NCBI GenBank assembly: GCA_004565275.1
Contig: SDOX01000002.1
Coordinates: 318,884-382,883 of the forward strand
Length of the DNA stretch: 64,000 bases
From: Nannochloropsis salina CCMP1776
Lineage: Eukaryota > Sar > Eustigmatophyceae > Eustigmatales > Monodopsidaceae
Direction of reading: 5' to 3'
The position numbers and the translations under genes were made by a program. Below the pieces are notes generated by a model. It searched no databases and was not told the DNA's origin. It saw only the letters and a program-made list of their open reading frames with translations. Positions 9,801-18,679 of this stretch are shown here, in pieces (the first letter of the stretch is position 1; every line of letters begins with the position of its first letter).

Positions 9801-11400
9801 ATGTGACGATGAAGAACGCGCGAATTGCTACGTGTGCAAGAAGCCCCGCGCAGCCTCTTGCCCGGCCATTCGACCTTACGAGGACGAACAATGGACTGTT
9901 GAATTGATAGATGCAAATGGTTATGAAAACGTCATGTTTGATGAGAATGACTTCAGCAGGAACCCTCACGTAAACGAGTCTGCGGGCCCCACATCTTGTG
10001 CTTACCCTTGGTGTCACGACTGCTTCGATATTTTTCTGAAGAACGTCAATTCAAACCAATATTTATGTGTCGATGACCAAAACCACTTGTACTTGTCAGG
10101 TGACCGCGATCGTGCTTGGTGCTTATGGACTTTGGTAATGCACGGGGATACTGGGGCAGTGGCGCTTCTCACGCCGCACGGAGCAGGCTTATTCTACGAT
10201 GAAGAAAGCGGGGGACTGATTTGTCGCTTCTTGCCTCCCATGGTCGACCTCAGCCTCCAGACTCACCCATTTAAGGGTCAATTTTACCGACCCGATGAAA
10301 GCGCTTCGATATCCGAGCCAAGTGTCTTGACACCACCCCAGAATCCATCTCCGTGGGTGGACAGTGTCTTTGCGGTGGATGACATCGCCTGTTTTTACAC
10401 CTCCCGTCCTATCCGTTCAATTGCATGGCGATACCTTCGCATGAGCATCGTTGCTAGAAGTCGGGACTTGGAACAGCCTGGTGTAAAGGAGTGCTCTATT
10501 GCCATATACGACCAAACCTCTCGTACGGAATCATTTCAATGTCGGCGACGACCCATGGCCAGCTTGGGAGCCGATGATCTCGTTTATTTGGAGCAGGAAG
10601 CGTTGTTGTTCTTCGACCAGAGCACATTTGCAACTCCACGTGTGCCTCTGCCAAACGGGCGCGTTCGCTGTGAGAACCAATCGCCTACCGAGACGGCTAC
10701 GTGCACGTTTGCTTACGGACAAGGACTTACGTTGTCTCGTCAGTTTCGGGCCAATTGGGGTTACACGATAAGTGACGTAGTAACGCATCGCGTCAATGCA
10801 AACCCCGCCCAATCTGCGCTTTTTCGCGTCCCACCACCGGCTAAACGGCACAGCAAACAGGATTGGCAAGAAAAGCATTCTAGCCATAAGAAGTTCAAAC
10901 AACGCGAGGGGTCTGATCTGCGCCGAGAGTCGGATTTGACGCTCTCGATAAGTGAGCTAAAGGAGTTTCAAAATGCTTTCTCTGTGGCGTACAACAATTT
11001 TTACGAGATCCTCATTGTAAAATCGTACGTGGAGACTCGTAACTGGCAGCTTTCCGTCCCAGTGGCTCCTCGGACAACTGACACCATCCAATTTTGGCTA
11101 AGCTCCGAAAATTTACGGTACAGATGGCGCGCACTTTTTACCGCTCGAGGAGGTTTCACAATCACAACGGGCGGGACGCAAATCGGGGACCATCATTCCC
11201 TGGGCGACCTTACAAGTTTTCGAGACCTGTTTTTCTTCGTCTTTGGGACGTACGAGTTTCCTTACGAGGCAGAGATTATCATTACAGTCAATGACATTCC
11301 AGGAGATGGGTGGCCACTTCCTCTGCCGGAACAGAGCCAGGGAGATCGCATCCGGGATGTGACAAGAAATGGGCAGTTTGGCTTCGGCTATGGGCCCTAG
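6802..11400 (+). CDS. Large secreted multi-lectin protein: WSC, nested jacalin-like in C-type lectin, two more C-type lectin domains
   Basis: A 1532-residue single-exon protein with a hydrophobic N-terminal signal. Seen in order: a WSC-like domain (about 78-172); the first half of a C-type lectin-like domain (about 256-318; GCPVGWC, WADPSTYNEA, GWIGMK); a ~310-residue insertion whose second part (about 480-624) resembles a jacalin-related beta-prism (YGPFGNL, VVGFFGSI, YIQSLGMY); the second half of the interrupted C-type lectin domain (about 627-655; WMDESGDW, FACKK); a second C-type lectin-like domain (about 664-828; GCPRGW, CQALGGHLASI, VLCEV); a third (about 865-1014; CGSWGGRLVVIDS, GYIGLNS, CYVCKK); a beta-trefoil-like part (about 1067-1150; YLCVDDQNHLYLS); and a ~380-residue C-terminal region shared with the paralog on the other strand. 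I infer a secreted, multivalent glycan-binding protein, perhaps of the cell wall or for recognition. WSC and C-type assignments are good; jacalin-like and beta-trefoil are fold guesses from motifs. No enzyme motif was seen. Confidence 0.8.
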   Translation: MTASKKNVLVSAITAWTIETAFFLPIKAQILPQGVSTRGSSGASASPWPGAGDQEGMMGAGRERVFGQRPIGGLTEKIEGCFDRFDSEFAVELGRDNINNKRCQAICTDKGYALSATGLIDSCFCGNDYPSVFHRVDTSLCDLPCSPDKASCFSFTCCGSRDERFFTVSWSGEMDIMKQLLRQLSHDYRFNSPLFRRKIEFDGFCDKIAFRLGPSPVNRENDPATYASNDGAEAGDKRVRAWMEPSAPPLYLSKGNGCPVGWCLYDSWCYRQHWADPSTYNEACAKCLAEDAEVATITSKGENRFVQDLYGGCEGWIGMKQQVAITHDERTLSALAFSNGSVHLSDMVANIWNEDGDARTQSFPKQAAYLSRLSPTRNFHRTLMNHGSRQLGERKSLKNTLKRAFWDPGAKFHRWKAQSRPSLSSESLSSIHLTSFGDQNLAKTSQVGKFYDVRQKVGSLKEQFGNNEAVSNGSHLDFGEVEEFSFTAGNSGLTHVKLGYDNIAFRFLRPGTNLVLSADAHLSLSSYLNEITVAFRPEERLVGIKAVFGVWGLRSLSLFTLDSDTNDKFRTYGPFGNLLIDRPGFLTEEVWIPASRWHHPVVGFFGSIAKATGYIQSLGMYQRILKDCGWMDESGDWLAVDCYQAPKEVILFACKKKGWLSKRGCPRGWTPFENSCYLRHRSRNASWWDARAHCQALGGHLASIKSMAENTFVHTLFGRRGGYIGCHRRKSSRPLIIQGNTTALVGSNGDGSESWAWDAYWNVAGMNSLADSLGKWSARPISTSMTSTLMSDQSNIPKQQCFEMAEDGTWDLVLPSCFTAKTRVVLCEVGANDTSCSCPSPTRSHEEGPGPRHDTSDDYTFSLHFGCSCYKRQVVYNVSWAGAQEVCGSWGGRLVVIDSKEENDWVLAQIQDSMTFNYGFLPGYIGLNSMLNGEEYDWSYYENWRHPSSLPNARLVPEHDEPVDNPSMVIEPSVTNEPSMVLDSFACTKMARDGSWVTKPCDDEERANCYVCKKPRAASCPAIRPYEDEQWTVELIDANGYENVMFDENDFSRNPHVNESAGPTSCAYPWCHDCFDIFLKNVNSNQYLCVDDQNHLYLSGDRDRAWCLWTLVMHGDTGAVALLTPHGAGLFYDEESGGLICRFLPPMVDLSLQTHPFKGQFYRPDESASISEPSVLTPPQNPSPWVDSVFAVDDIACFYTSRPIRSIAWRYLRMSIVARSRDLEQPGVKECSIAIYDQTSRTESFQCRRRPMASLGADDLVYLEQEALLFFDQSTFATPRVPLPNGRVRCENQSPTETATCTFAYGQGLTLSRQFRANWGYTISDVVTHRVNANPAQSALFRVPPPAKRHSKQDWQEKHSSHKKFKQREGSDLRRESDLTLSISELKEFQNAFSVAYNNFYEILIVKSYVETRNWQLSVPVAPRTTDTIQFWLSSENLRYRWRALFTARGGFTITTGGTQIGDHHSLGDLTSFRDLFFFVFGTYEFPYEAEIIITVNDIPGDGWPLPLPEQSQGDRIRDVTRNGQFGFGYGP

Positions 11401-11478
11401 GCAAGTTCATGACGTGCACAATTAAAGGGAATTTTTGCATCGCAGTTTTATACTGCTTCATGCAATCGAAGATGTTGA

Positions 11479-12822
11479 TCATAACTCTATCTGCGAACTC
11501 CACGGTTCGTCCTCCACGATGACGTCACTCGCGCAGCCTGCGCACGTCAGAGTCATTTCCGAGGCATTCAGCCCGTACATTTTTTGTAACAAGTCGCGGA
11601 AAGTCCTCTCGTCAATGTACTTTGCTACTTGCTGACACACCATTTGCAGGACTCCTTGTAGCTCCTTGGCGTACCGAGCGTCCTTCCAGAGGATTCTTGA
11701 CTGGAAAAACTCGACGGTCTCGCGCACGACCTCGTCCCAGGGCGTTGGCTCCCATCCCAAGAGGGTGCGTGCCCGCGTGGTGGAGATAGGCCCTCTCTTC
11801 ACGCTTGGAAAGTCAGTGGTGGCATTCAGCGCAAACACCAATGGAGAGGGCATTGTCGAAGAGGATGAGGTGGGCCACTGGGAAGACCGAGACGTGGCCA
11901 GGGTTTTGGCGATGTCCTCCATGATCTGGACAAAGGTCCGCGCCCTGTGATCGGCCACGTTGATGGCTACATTCTTGACTATAAGCGCCCGATCACTCAT
12001 ATTTGCACCCCGCCTGTGGACAAATGCGCCGTCATGACCTGAAATCAGTGAGACGATCACCCGCGCCACGTCCTTGACGTACACCAAGCTCATTTCACGT
12101 CCGTCTCGATCCTCGCGAACGTATGGGAGGGGCACATGGATCCAGATCTGGAGGTCGATCAATATCTGATAAAACCACCACCGATAAGACGTGTCTCGAG
12201 GACCAACCACGTCAGGAATGCGTAAGAATATGTAGTCCCAAGTCGAGACGGGCTGGAGCTCTCGAAGAACCTCCTCAGCCTCGAGCTTGCCGTGGCCGTA
12301 GGTGTCAGCAGCATTAAATTTCGCTTGAGAACGAGGCCCGGACGGACGATGATCGTCAACGTCTTCCGTGGTAGGTTTTTCAGGGTCACGCTTGGCTGAG
12401 CAAACCTCATATATAGAATCACTGGACACGTAAACGTACAACCCCACACGTACTTTCTCCTTTATCAAAAAAGTAGCCACGTTTCGCGCTGAATCTCCTG
12501 AATAACACGAGAAATCAACAATGGCATGGATACGAGGATGATCTTCAAAGAAAGCTACAACTTCTGATGCGTCTTCGATCGGTTCGCTTCTCCGATCCCA
12601 ATGCAGGGAGGTTATATTTGCGCTGGCCAACCGCTCTAAAGAGTCAAAGTAGGTAGTATTGCGATTAGCAATGGTAACCGCATATCTATCAGAAAAAGCT
12701 AAAGCGATGACTGTGTACACGCCCATAAAGCCGTTGCCTCCCAAGACGAGTAATTCTTTTTTAGGAGAGGATGACGATGAGGCGAGGCCGAGTATGGAAA
12801 TAGCGAGCAAAAAAAGCTGCAT
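11479..12822 (-). CDS. NAD-dependent epimerase/dehydratase-like protein with signal peptide
   Basis: A 447-residue protein of the extended short-chain dehydrogenase superfamily. The ATG at 12822 is followed by a hydrophobic leader (MQLFLLAISILGLASS); the open frame extends upstream but without an ATG. Just after the leader comes the dinucleotide-binding GGNGFMG loop, then a Ser-rich strand (VYVSSDSIYEV) as in sugar-nucleotide epimerases. The C-terminal half holds a substrate-domain-like region and a Cys pair (CAGC) near the end. The middle resembles the CSP41/isoflavone-reductase-like branch more than classical GalE; I see no unambiguous YxxxK after the SSDS strand. A signal peptide on a Rossmann enzyme is odd and suggests the ER lumen or, in a heterokont, a plastid route. 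The stop lies only 78 bp from the stop of the large lectin gene. The substrate is unknown. Confidence 0.7.
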   Translation of the reverse strand: MQLFLLAISILGLASSSSSPKKELLVLGGNGFMGVYTVIALAFSDRYAVTIANRNTTYFDSLERLASANITSLHWDRRSEPIEDASEVVAFFEDHPRIHAIVDFSCYSGDSARNVATFLIKEKVRVGLYVYVSSDSIYEVCSAKRDPEKPTTEDVDDHRPSGPRSQAKFNAADTYGHGKLEAEEVLRELQPVSTWDYIFLRIPDVVGPRDTSYRWWFYQILIDLQIWIHVPLPYVREDRDGREMSLVYVKDVARVIVSLISGHDGAFVHRRGANMSDRALIVKNVAINVADHRARTFVQIMEDIAKTLATSRSSQWPTSSSSTMPSPLVFALNATTDFPSVKRGPISTTRARTLLGWEPTPWDEVVRETVEFFQSRILWKDARYAKELQGVLQMVCQQVAKYIDERTFRDLLQKMYGLNASEMTLTCAGCASDVIVEDEPWSSQIEL

Positions 12823-13974
12823 CGTGGTACGAGGAATCAAGGCGCTGCAACGTGGAAGGCGGAACGCGTTGGTGAAAAAAGCTGCTACGGCATACCTACA
12901 GCTGAAAGGGCGTAAGGTTATGATTAAATAGAGTTCAGCAAGAAATAGCCACGAGACTACCAGGACGTTGCGTGCAGCTTGTTCGCCGTGAGCGAGGGCG
13001 ACTTCAGGTGGTAGCTCGGAGTCCTGCTCGTGTACGTGATAGTCGACCGATTCTGCCAATATCCTGGATCAAAAGTGGTCTAGAATTTATATGCGATACA
13101 CGTTCTCAACTCTGTGCTCGTGTTAAAATTCGGCGCAGATAGGAGAAGCAAGAGTACCAAGGTGCAATGCATTTTGAGGTATATTTTTGCTCTCTGGCGA
13201 TCCTTCGAAAGGTGTATTGAACGCTAAAAGCCACTCGAAATATCTCTGGTCATCCTGGTTTGTGTTTCCTGTTGCTCAATGGTTACATACTACTAAATAT
13301 CATGAATGGAGCATCCAAATAGACGCATTTATTGCTTCGTCAAGTTAAGAACCCGAATGTGTTGACAGTCGAACGGCGCACCAAGGGAGTGTCAAATCTT
13401 TAAGCAATTTTCGATAGATGCACCTTGTGCGTCGAATCATGTCTTATACATCATATGAATAGGTGGTAGTGACACTTTTTGACAGTTGGAACGTATGTGA
13501 TTTGTATAGGTCGGACGCTGGTTATATAGTGTCGCGTCGTGCATTGTGAGGACAGCATGAAGACCACCCCTGAAATTTAATGAAGATTTTAATCTTTGGA
13601 TAGTGGCCATAGTGTAAACATGTGACATTATCCCCTTGATATGGCTCCCTTGGACAGCCTGGAGGGAAATAGATCAAAGACTCATGCTATTGGTTTTGCC
13701 GACCATAAGCAGACTTGTAGAGGCGGAAAGAGCGTTTGGTTCCATCATATTAGACAGACTTAATATGGAGTGGGAGGGGGCACAGAAAGCCAGAAAGACG
13801 GAGGATAAAGAGAAACAGAAACAGGCAAGAAAAAAGGGAAAGATTGAGGTTGACAGTAGCATAGATTAAATTTGCATTGCGTTCATGGTCAAAATAACAT
13901 GATGATTTTCTCGATATTTATTTTATACAATTCCTTTCGAGGAGTATTTACATTCCACCTTTGTGCCCTTTCCC
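12823..13974. other. Intergenic region, no supported gene
   Basis: About 1.15 kb between the epimerase-like gene and the 3' end of the glycosyltransferase-like gene. It is AT-rich. Short open frames exist, for example a Lys/Glu-rich one around 13690-13869, but they lack an ATG in a good position and show no family signal. I see no RNA gene or terminal repeats. Confidence 0.4.
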
Positions 13975-15148
13975 TCATGACACATTTCCTCCTGCCTCCT
14001 CCTTCGCTTTCATCTCGCTCTCGCGAGGAAGAAGGACATCTCCTGTGATCGCTAGATGCACATGGATTTTTCTGAGTGGGCCCGGCTCGGAGGAATATCC
14101 ATTTCGCATGTGCTCAACACGGGCGACCGACGGCAGAGTGGGCTTCAGGATCCCATCACCTTGATCGCTGAGGATAAAGGGCACCATACAGATGGAACGA
14201 AAGCCTTCAGGCACGTTGATCAGCAAGTTCATCACCGCAGTGCGCTCGGGGTACCCCATACCCATATCTGCGGCCAATGTGGTAGTCGAAGTGATTTCTT
14301 TCTTCCAGTAAGGATGTGCCATAAAGCGGGCAAGCTGGGCGCGTGTGGCCATCCACATACCTTGATATGGATATGTCGGTGAGACGAACCGATCATGGAC
14401 GCCGACAGACCATCGTGTCTTGTCGTGATGCTTCCCACCACCGCGCGCGGGTTGTCTTCTCAGCCGCTCCTGTACACGTAAGAAATCGGTATTTCGAGTC
14501 GCATCCAGCACACTTTCGCTCGTGATGCTTTAAAAAATATTGATAATCCAACACGTAAAAGTCCCCCGTCTCTGCATCCACCTCTGTTCGATAGATACAG
14601 CGCGTGAAGTTCAACGGCTCAAGGACCTCTGTATCTAATGCCCAGGAAATTACAGTCGGCCAGGACAAGTGCGTGTCGTCTTCCATGTAGAATATCGACG
14701 TATAATTGGGATGCCTTTCCACAGCCTTTTCAATCGCCTGCCTGTGAACCCAAAGTAATGAGTATTTATTCGAGTCGTTGGACGTGGGAGTTTGCCAAAG
14801 TTGGACTGTGGGATTGCTCTTTCCAATGTATCATCTTGCGGCTAGAAACTTATGTAGGGCCTAACCATTATTTGTAACGATGAGGACGTCAACTTTAGTC
14901 TCGTAGGTCTGATTTAGATCGAGCATGGAAGTGAGATACACGAGTTTACCCACGTTCCAATGATATGATATGACTACAAGGATATCTTAAAGTAATGATG
15001 AGGGAGGACATGGTGTTGCTCGGAGCTGTGAATGTTGTGTCGTTTCGCTCAAAATCGAAATAGGCATGTCCTGGACCAAGGCATTCATGCAGAACAGTAC
15101 CAAGAAAATGGAAGCGAAGACCTTCAGTGCTATATTTCTTGACTGCAT
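13975..15148 (-). CDS. Putative Golgi-type glycosyltransferase, multi-exon
   Basis: Several exons on the minus strand add up to a glycosyltransferase-like protein. A likely start at 15148 is followed by a type II membrane anchor (NIALKVFASIFLVLFCM). A second exon beginning near 14985 encodes ILVVISYHWNVGKLVYL and ends near VDVLIVTNN, a typical nucleotide-sugar-binding start. A further exon from about 14742 encodes AIEKAVERHPNYTSIFYMEDDTHLSW; the acidic MEDD is a DxD-like metal/nucleotide-sugar motif. The last exon, from roughly 14450 to the stop at 13975, has WMATRAQLARF and NLLINVPEGF. The joins between exons 1 and 2 and around 14400-14510, where two frames overlap, could not be settled by eye, so the exact protein is uncertain. 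I infer a membrane-anchored Golgi glycosyltransferase; donor and acceptor sugars are unknown. It lies beside lectin and epimerase-like genes. Confidence 0.55.
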
Positions 15149-15983
15149 CACAGCTTTTATTCCTGTCTTTCCTGCATCTGAATGAATAAGCGCAATTATA
15201 TTTACATTGCATGAGTACTCATCGGTTATAGCCATAGCAAGACCCGGATGACGACCGTTTTCAGGCATGGAAGCAGCAGGAAATTCATGCTTAAAGAATG
15301 GATGAGACCAATACTTTTCCCTTGCTTATTTATTGGTGCAACGGTCAACACATATTCACGACTGCAAGAGGTCCTAAAGGCAGTTCATTGGATTTAAAGT
15401 CACCTTTCTCAACATCTCGAGGAAAGCGTTAACCGCCGTTACTCTCAATAGAACTTGTGGCTCACGGGCACAAGGAATGGGCATGTGGTGGGTGGGTGAT
15501 AGTCGGATAATTCATAAATGAGGATTCGCTAAGTCTGAATATGCCTGTAATACGGCCAGGAAAAGCCACTGAAGGGCTCCAATCAGTGAAAATATCTCAA
15601 AGAAATGAATAAGGCCAACAAGACCCCGATTGCTCTTCGTTATCCTCTTCGCCGATGGCCAGCGTTTTCTTTGCTTCAATCTCATCTGACCGTTCATGCC
15701 AACGATCAACTCAAATTCCTGTAGAGGTTCGGGGTGGCGGCCGGGCACATCTTTGACCGCCAATTCACGTGTGGGTCAAAAGATCACCACGGTCCCGGTA
15801 TAGAGAGCCAAATAGCTTCCTGCACGCGCATGGATGATCACGCTTATGTTTCTCCTTGCGTTTATTGTCGAAAACAGGAGCTTGAAGCGCAGCATGTTTC
15901 ATTCCTGAACAAGCATTTGATCTCCCCGCGGGCCTTCTTTTTATTCCACCAGCGTGGCCTGTATCTGTAAATACTTCAAGGCC
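15149..15983. other. Intergenic region with one uncertain minus-strand frame
   Basis: A region between the divergent glycosyltransferase-like and TMEM222-like genes. A minus-strand frame at 15512-15763 follows a good acceptor (CTCTACAG at about 15727-15720). It contains FELIVGMNGQMRL, which faintly recalls the GxNG motif of exosome KH proteins, then a hydrophobic segment. I could find no matching upstream exons, so it is not called as a gene. Confidence 0.3.
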
Positions 15984-16517
15984 ATGGATTCGAGACCAGC
16001 GGGGCCTAGAATCAGCATGTTTGAGACCTCTGCATCACCTAGCATTGACCCAGACCAAGACCTGTTCCCGCACTGTTTGGTGTGGTCACCTCTGCCTGTC
16101 TTGACATGGTTTTTGCCCTTCGTCGGGCACATGGGTATTGCGACAATGGATGGGGTAATGTGGGATTTTGCTGGACCCTACTCGATCGGTAGACATAAAC
16201 TTGCGTTCGGTCCTCCTACGCGCTATATTCAGTTGCAAATCCCTCGCGGCAGAGAAATTGAGTACGACGAGGCTGTGGCTTCAGCCAACGCCACTTATTC
16301 TCACCGCACTCATAATCTTCTGTGCGACAACTGCCACAGTCATTGCGCGTTGGCGCTGAACACATTCAAATACAAAGGTGCACGTTGGTGGAATATGGTG
16401 GTGCTGTGTTTATATATGCTCGTGATGGGCAAGTGGGTAAGTTTTCTGGCTGCAATCAAGACGTTGGGACCTGCCATTTTAGTCCTCGTTATTGGATTGA
16501 GTATTATATACTTGTAG
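15984..16517 (+). CDS. TMEM222 / RTE1-like family membrane protein (DUF778)
   Basis: A single-exon protein of 177 residues, close to the usual size of the family. Conserved blocks are easy to see: FPHCLVWSPLPVLTWFLPF, GHMGIA, DFAGPYSIG, FGPPTRY, a Tyr-rich stretch and HNLLCDNCHSH with paired Cys and His, then two hydrophobic segments in the C-terminal third. Members include animal TMEM222 and plant REVERSION-TO-ETHYLENE-SENSITIVITY1, a Golgi/ER protein that promotes ethylene receptor function. The biochemical role of the family is not firmly established, and an ethylene role in an alga is only a possibility. The start is the first ATG (15984); the frame is open slightly further upstream without ATG. 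An internal GTAAGT at 16436 is probably not used, since reading through it keeps the conserved C-terminus. The gene is convergent with the RPB5 gene. Confidence 0.9.
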   Translation: MDSRPAGPRISMFETSASPSIDPDQDLFPHCLVWSPLPVLTWFLPFVGHMGIATMDGVMWDFAGPYSIGRHKLAFGPPTRYIQLQIPRGREIEYDEAVASANATYSHRTHNLLCDNCHSHCALALNTFKYKGARWWNMVVLCLYMLVMGKWVSFLAAIKTLGPAILVLVIGLSIIYL

Positions 16518-16774
16518 GGATGAAGGATGGTGTAGAATAGCTCGACCAGCAGCCTGGGTATTACCTTTTTTGGTGAAGCATGCGACGCTACCTAAAGAAG
16601 GTGGTTTTTGAAGAAAAAAAGATTTTACAAGCATTTTGAAAAGGAACGAAATGTATCATGCTTTACAATGCTATCCTTCAAATTGCGGGACGTTTACTTT
16701 GCAAAAATACACCCCTCTCCCATGTGTCAGCATTCGCACTCTAGGACGCCGCCTTCGACCCTAGGCACGAACTC

Positions 16775-17703
16775 TTACACGCAGACACGATAGGTTATGT
16801 AGCGACCCGCAGTCTCTGACAGCCGAATAATTTTCACAACAGTCCCTCTCTGCAACCCATAATAGCGAGCGATTGGATCCGCTGATTGGATCTTCGGCAA
16901 CTGGCTTTCCTTCAGCTTGTACCGACCTAGGACCTCTGCCTTCTGATCGGGCGTCAGGACAACGTGTTCAGGGACCAAAGTGTGCTCGGTGATATCAACC
17001 AGAAGTTCCGATTCCTTTCAAAGATTAAAAATTGTGAGAAAGGAGTAGGGAGTCGGTTATTTGTCTGTGCCCTGCATTAGGAAGAAGGTGCTTCAGGTCT
17101 TGGACGAATTCACCTACACCGACCGGGTTTCCGCGCATTTCCGCAGTAAGAGTACACCAACATAGATTTGGACAGGTTCAAGTCTCATTTCATACCTCAC
17201 TGCTCCCCTTACCTTAAAGACTTCGAGCTTGACTCCCGGAATGGCTCCGGGCTGGAGGAGCTTCTTGGCAATTGCTGTGATATTGTTTCTGTAGATGATA
17301 ATTCCGCAGCTTGATCCTGCCTGCAACAGGCGTTCTACGTATTTTTGAATGGGCTTCGTGCCTAATCCCTGTAAAGTATTGCAAGCATGCCATGATCAGG
17401 GATCAAACGAAACTACTTTTCCTCGACAGCACCCTTCACATTTACCTTCTCATCGTCTGAAAAGAAGACAAAAACCACGTCCGCGGCGTCATCAATCTTC
17501 CCCACATTTATGGTGCAGGCCTCACGGGCCGTGCAGTTGTTGTTTTCCAAAGAAATTCGCGCCACATCGTCAGAAAAGGAACTGAAGGTGGCTTCCAGGG
17601 TCTGTTCTAACACGTTGTATCCACGCTTCGTCAGCATCTTGAGAACAGTCTTCCGGATGCGGAATAGGCGCATAAGCTCTTGATTTTGTACGTCCGCATT
17701 CAT
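16775..17703 (-). CDS. RPB5: RNA polymerase I/II/III shared subunit RPB5 (RPABC1)
   Basis: Three exons: 17703-17446, 17368-17213 and 17014-16775, all phase 0, giving 217 residues (human RPB5 has 210). Exon 1 encodes the N-terminal jaw domain ([29 protein letters not shown]). Exon 2 carries the rest of that domain ([22 protein letters not shown]). Exon 3 is the highly conserved assembly domain: [29 protein letters not shown] and [12 protein letters not shown] at the C-terminus. The protein is shared by nuclear RNA polymerases I, II and III and contacts downstream DNA. The introns are 77 and 198 nt with GTAAAT and GTAAGG donors. The ATG at 17703 was chosen as the first Met; the frame runs a few codons further upstream without ATG. 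The assignment is secure. Confidence 0.95.
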
Positions 17704-18679
17704 GTTCGACAAGCTAAGTGGACAACTTTCTGTCCTGAAGTGTGATCGTCGAGAGATGGAACGTTTGGAAATTTTCTTGGCATGATCAACGGGTAAGGGG
17801 CATCTCTCTCCAAGTCTTCAGTCACTCGATAATTCCAGCTTAAAAAGAGCAATTGAAAATGTCTTATGAAGTCAGGTTAGGCGTCACCAACAATGTATCA
17901 TCGGAAAAGAGACATCTCAACCGGGAGGTACAGACACTCATATCCGCCACGAGTCCTATTCGATCGAATTAGGGATGACACCAAATCCACAGTCAGCCAG
18001 CAAGCAAGAAACAGAGAAATAAAAGATAACATGCAGAAATAGTATGCAAATATAGAAGCCAAATTTACCTCAATTCCTCAGGAAACTCAGCCTATCGAGC
18101 GGGCGCTATGCAGCACAAGTACTACTTTGGTCAAGAGCGGGCGAGGGGCAAAAAGACGAGTCTTGGCACTTCACCGCCCCCTTCCCTTCCTCGTCCACGG
18201 TCCCTGTCTGTGTGCGATGCTCCGCCCTGGAGGTTCATGGTCACGTGAGCAGACTGCCGGGCGACGGTCGCGATGCTCGCACACAAAAGTTGCTATACCG
18301 GACGAGCGGAGGCCCCTCGCGGCCCTCGTAGCCGCCGAAGCCAGGAAGCTTCCCTGCGCCCCATGTAATACCAGAAATGGGGTCCGACCCCACGGAGATG
18401 CGGCCTCGGACACGTCATGTGCACATTCGATGGCCTTCCATGACACCCTTTGGGACCCGCGGCGAGCGGCAGCGCCTCTCTTGGGGTATATTCACCGCCT
18501 TTGCGTACCTTGAACGTGCGTGCGCGAGACTTTCCCTCACTGCAACCTTCTCCGAATGTATGTCTAAAACCTTGTGTCGTTCGAACAAATGTCCTGACCC
18601 GCTTCCGTGCCACAAAATCCCGCCATCGGTGCACAGTGAGAAGACCTAGGCTTAAGAGGCGGGGTTCAAGTTGTCGTAA
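17704..18679. other. Divergent intergenic region between RPB5 and the CocE-like gene
   Basis: About 1 kb that must include both promoters. The part from about 18100 is GC-rich with long open frames on both strands, which share no family features and are best seen as chance frames. No RNA gene was recognised. Confidence 0.4.

Noticed and set aside
16436-16470. A GTAAGT that could start an intron in the TMEM222-like gene
   Set aside because: Reading straight through keeps the family's conserved C-terminal membrane segment.
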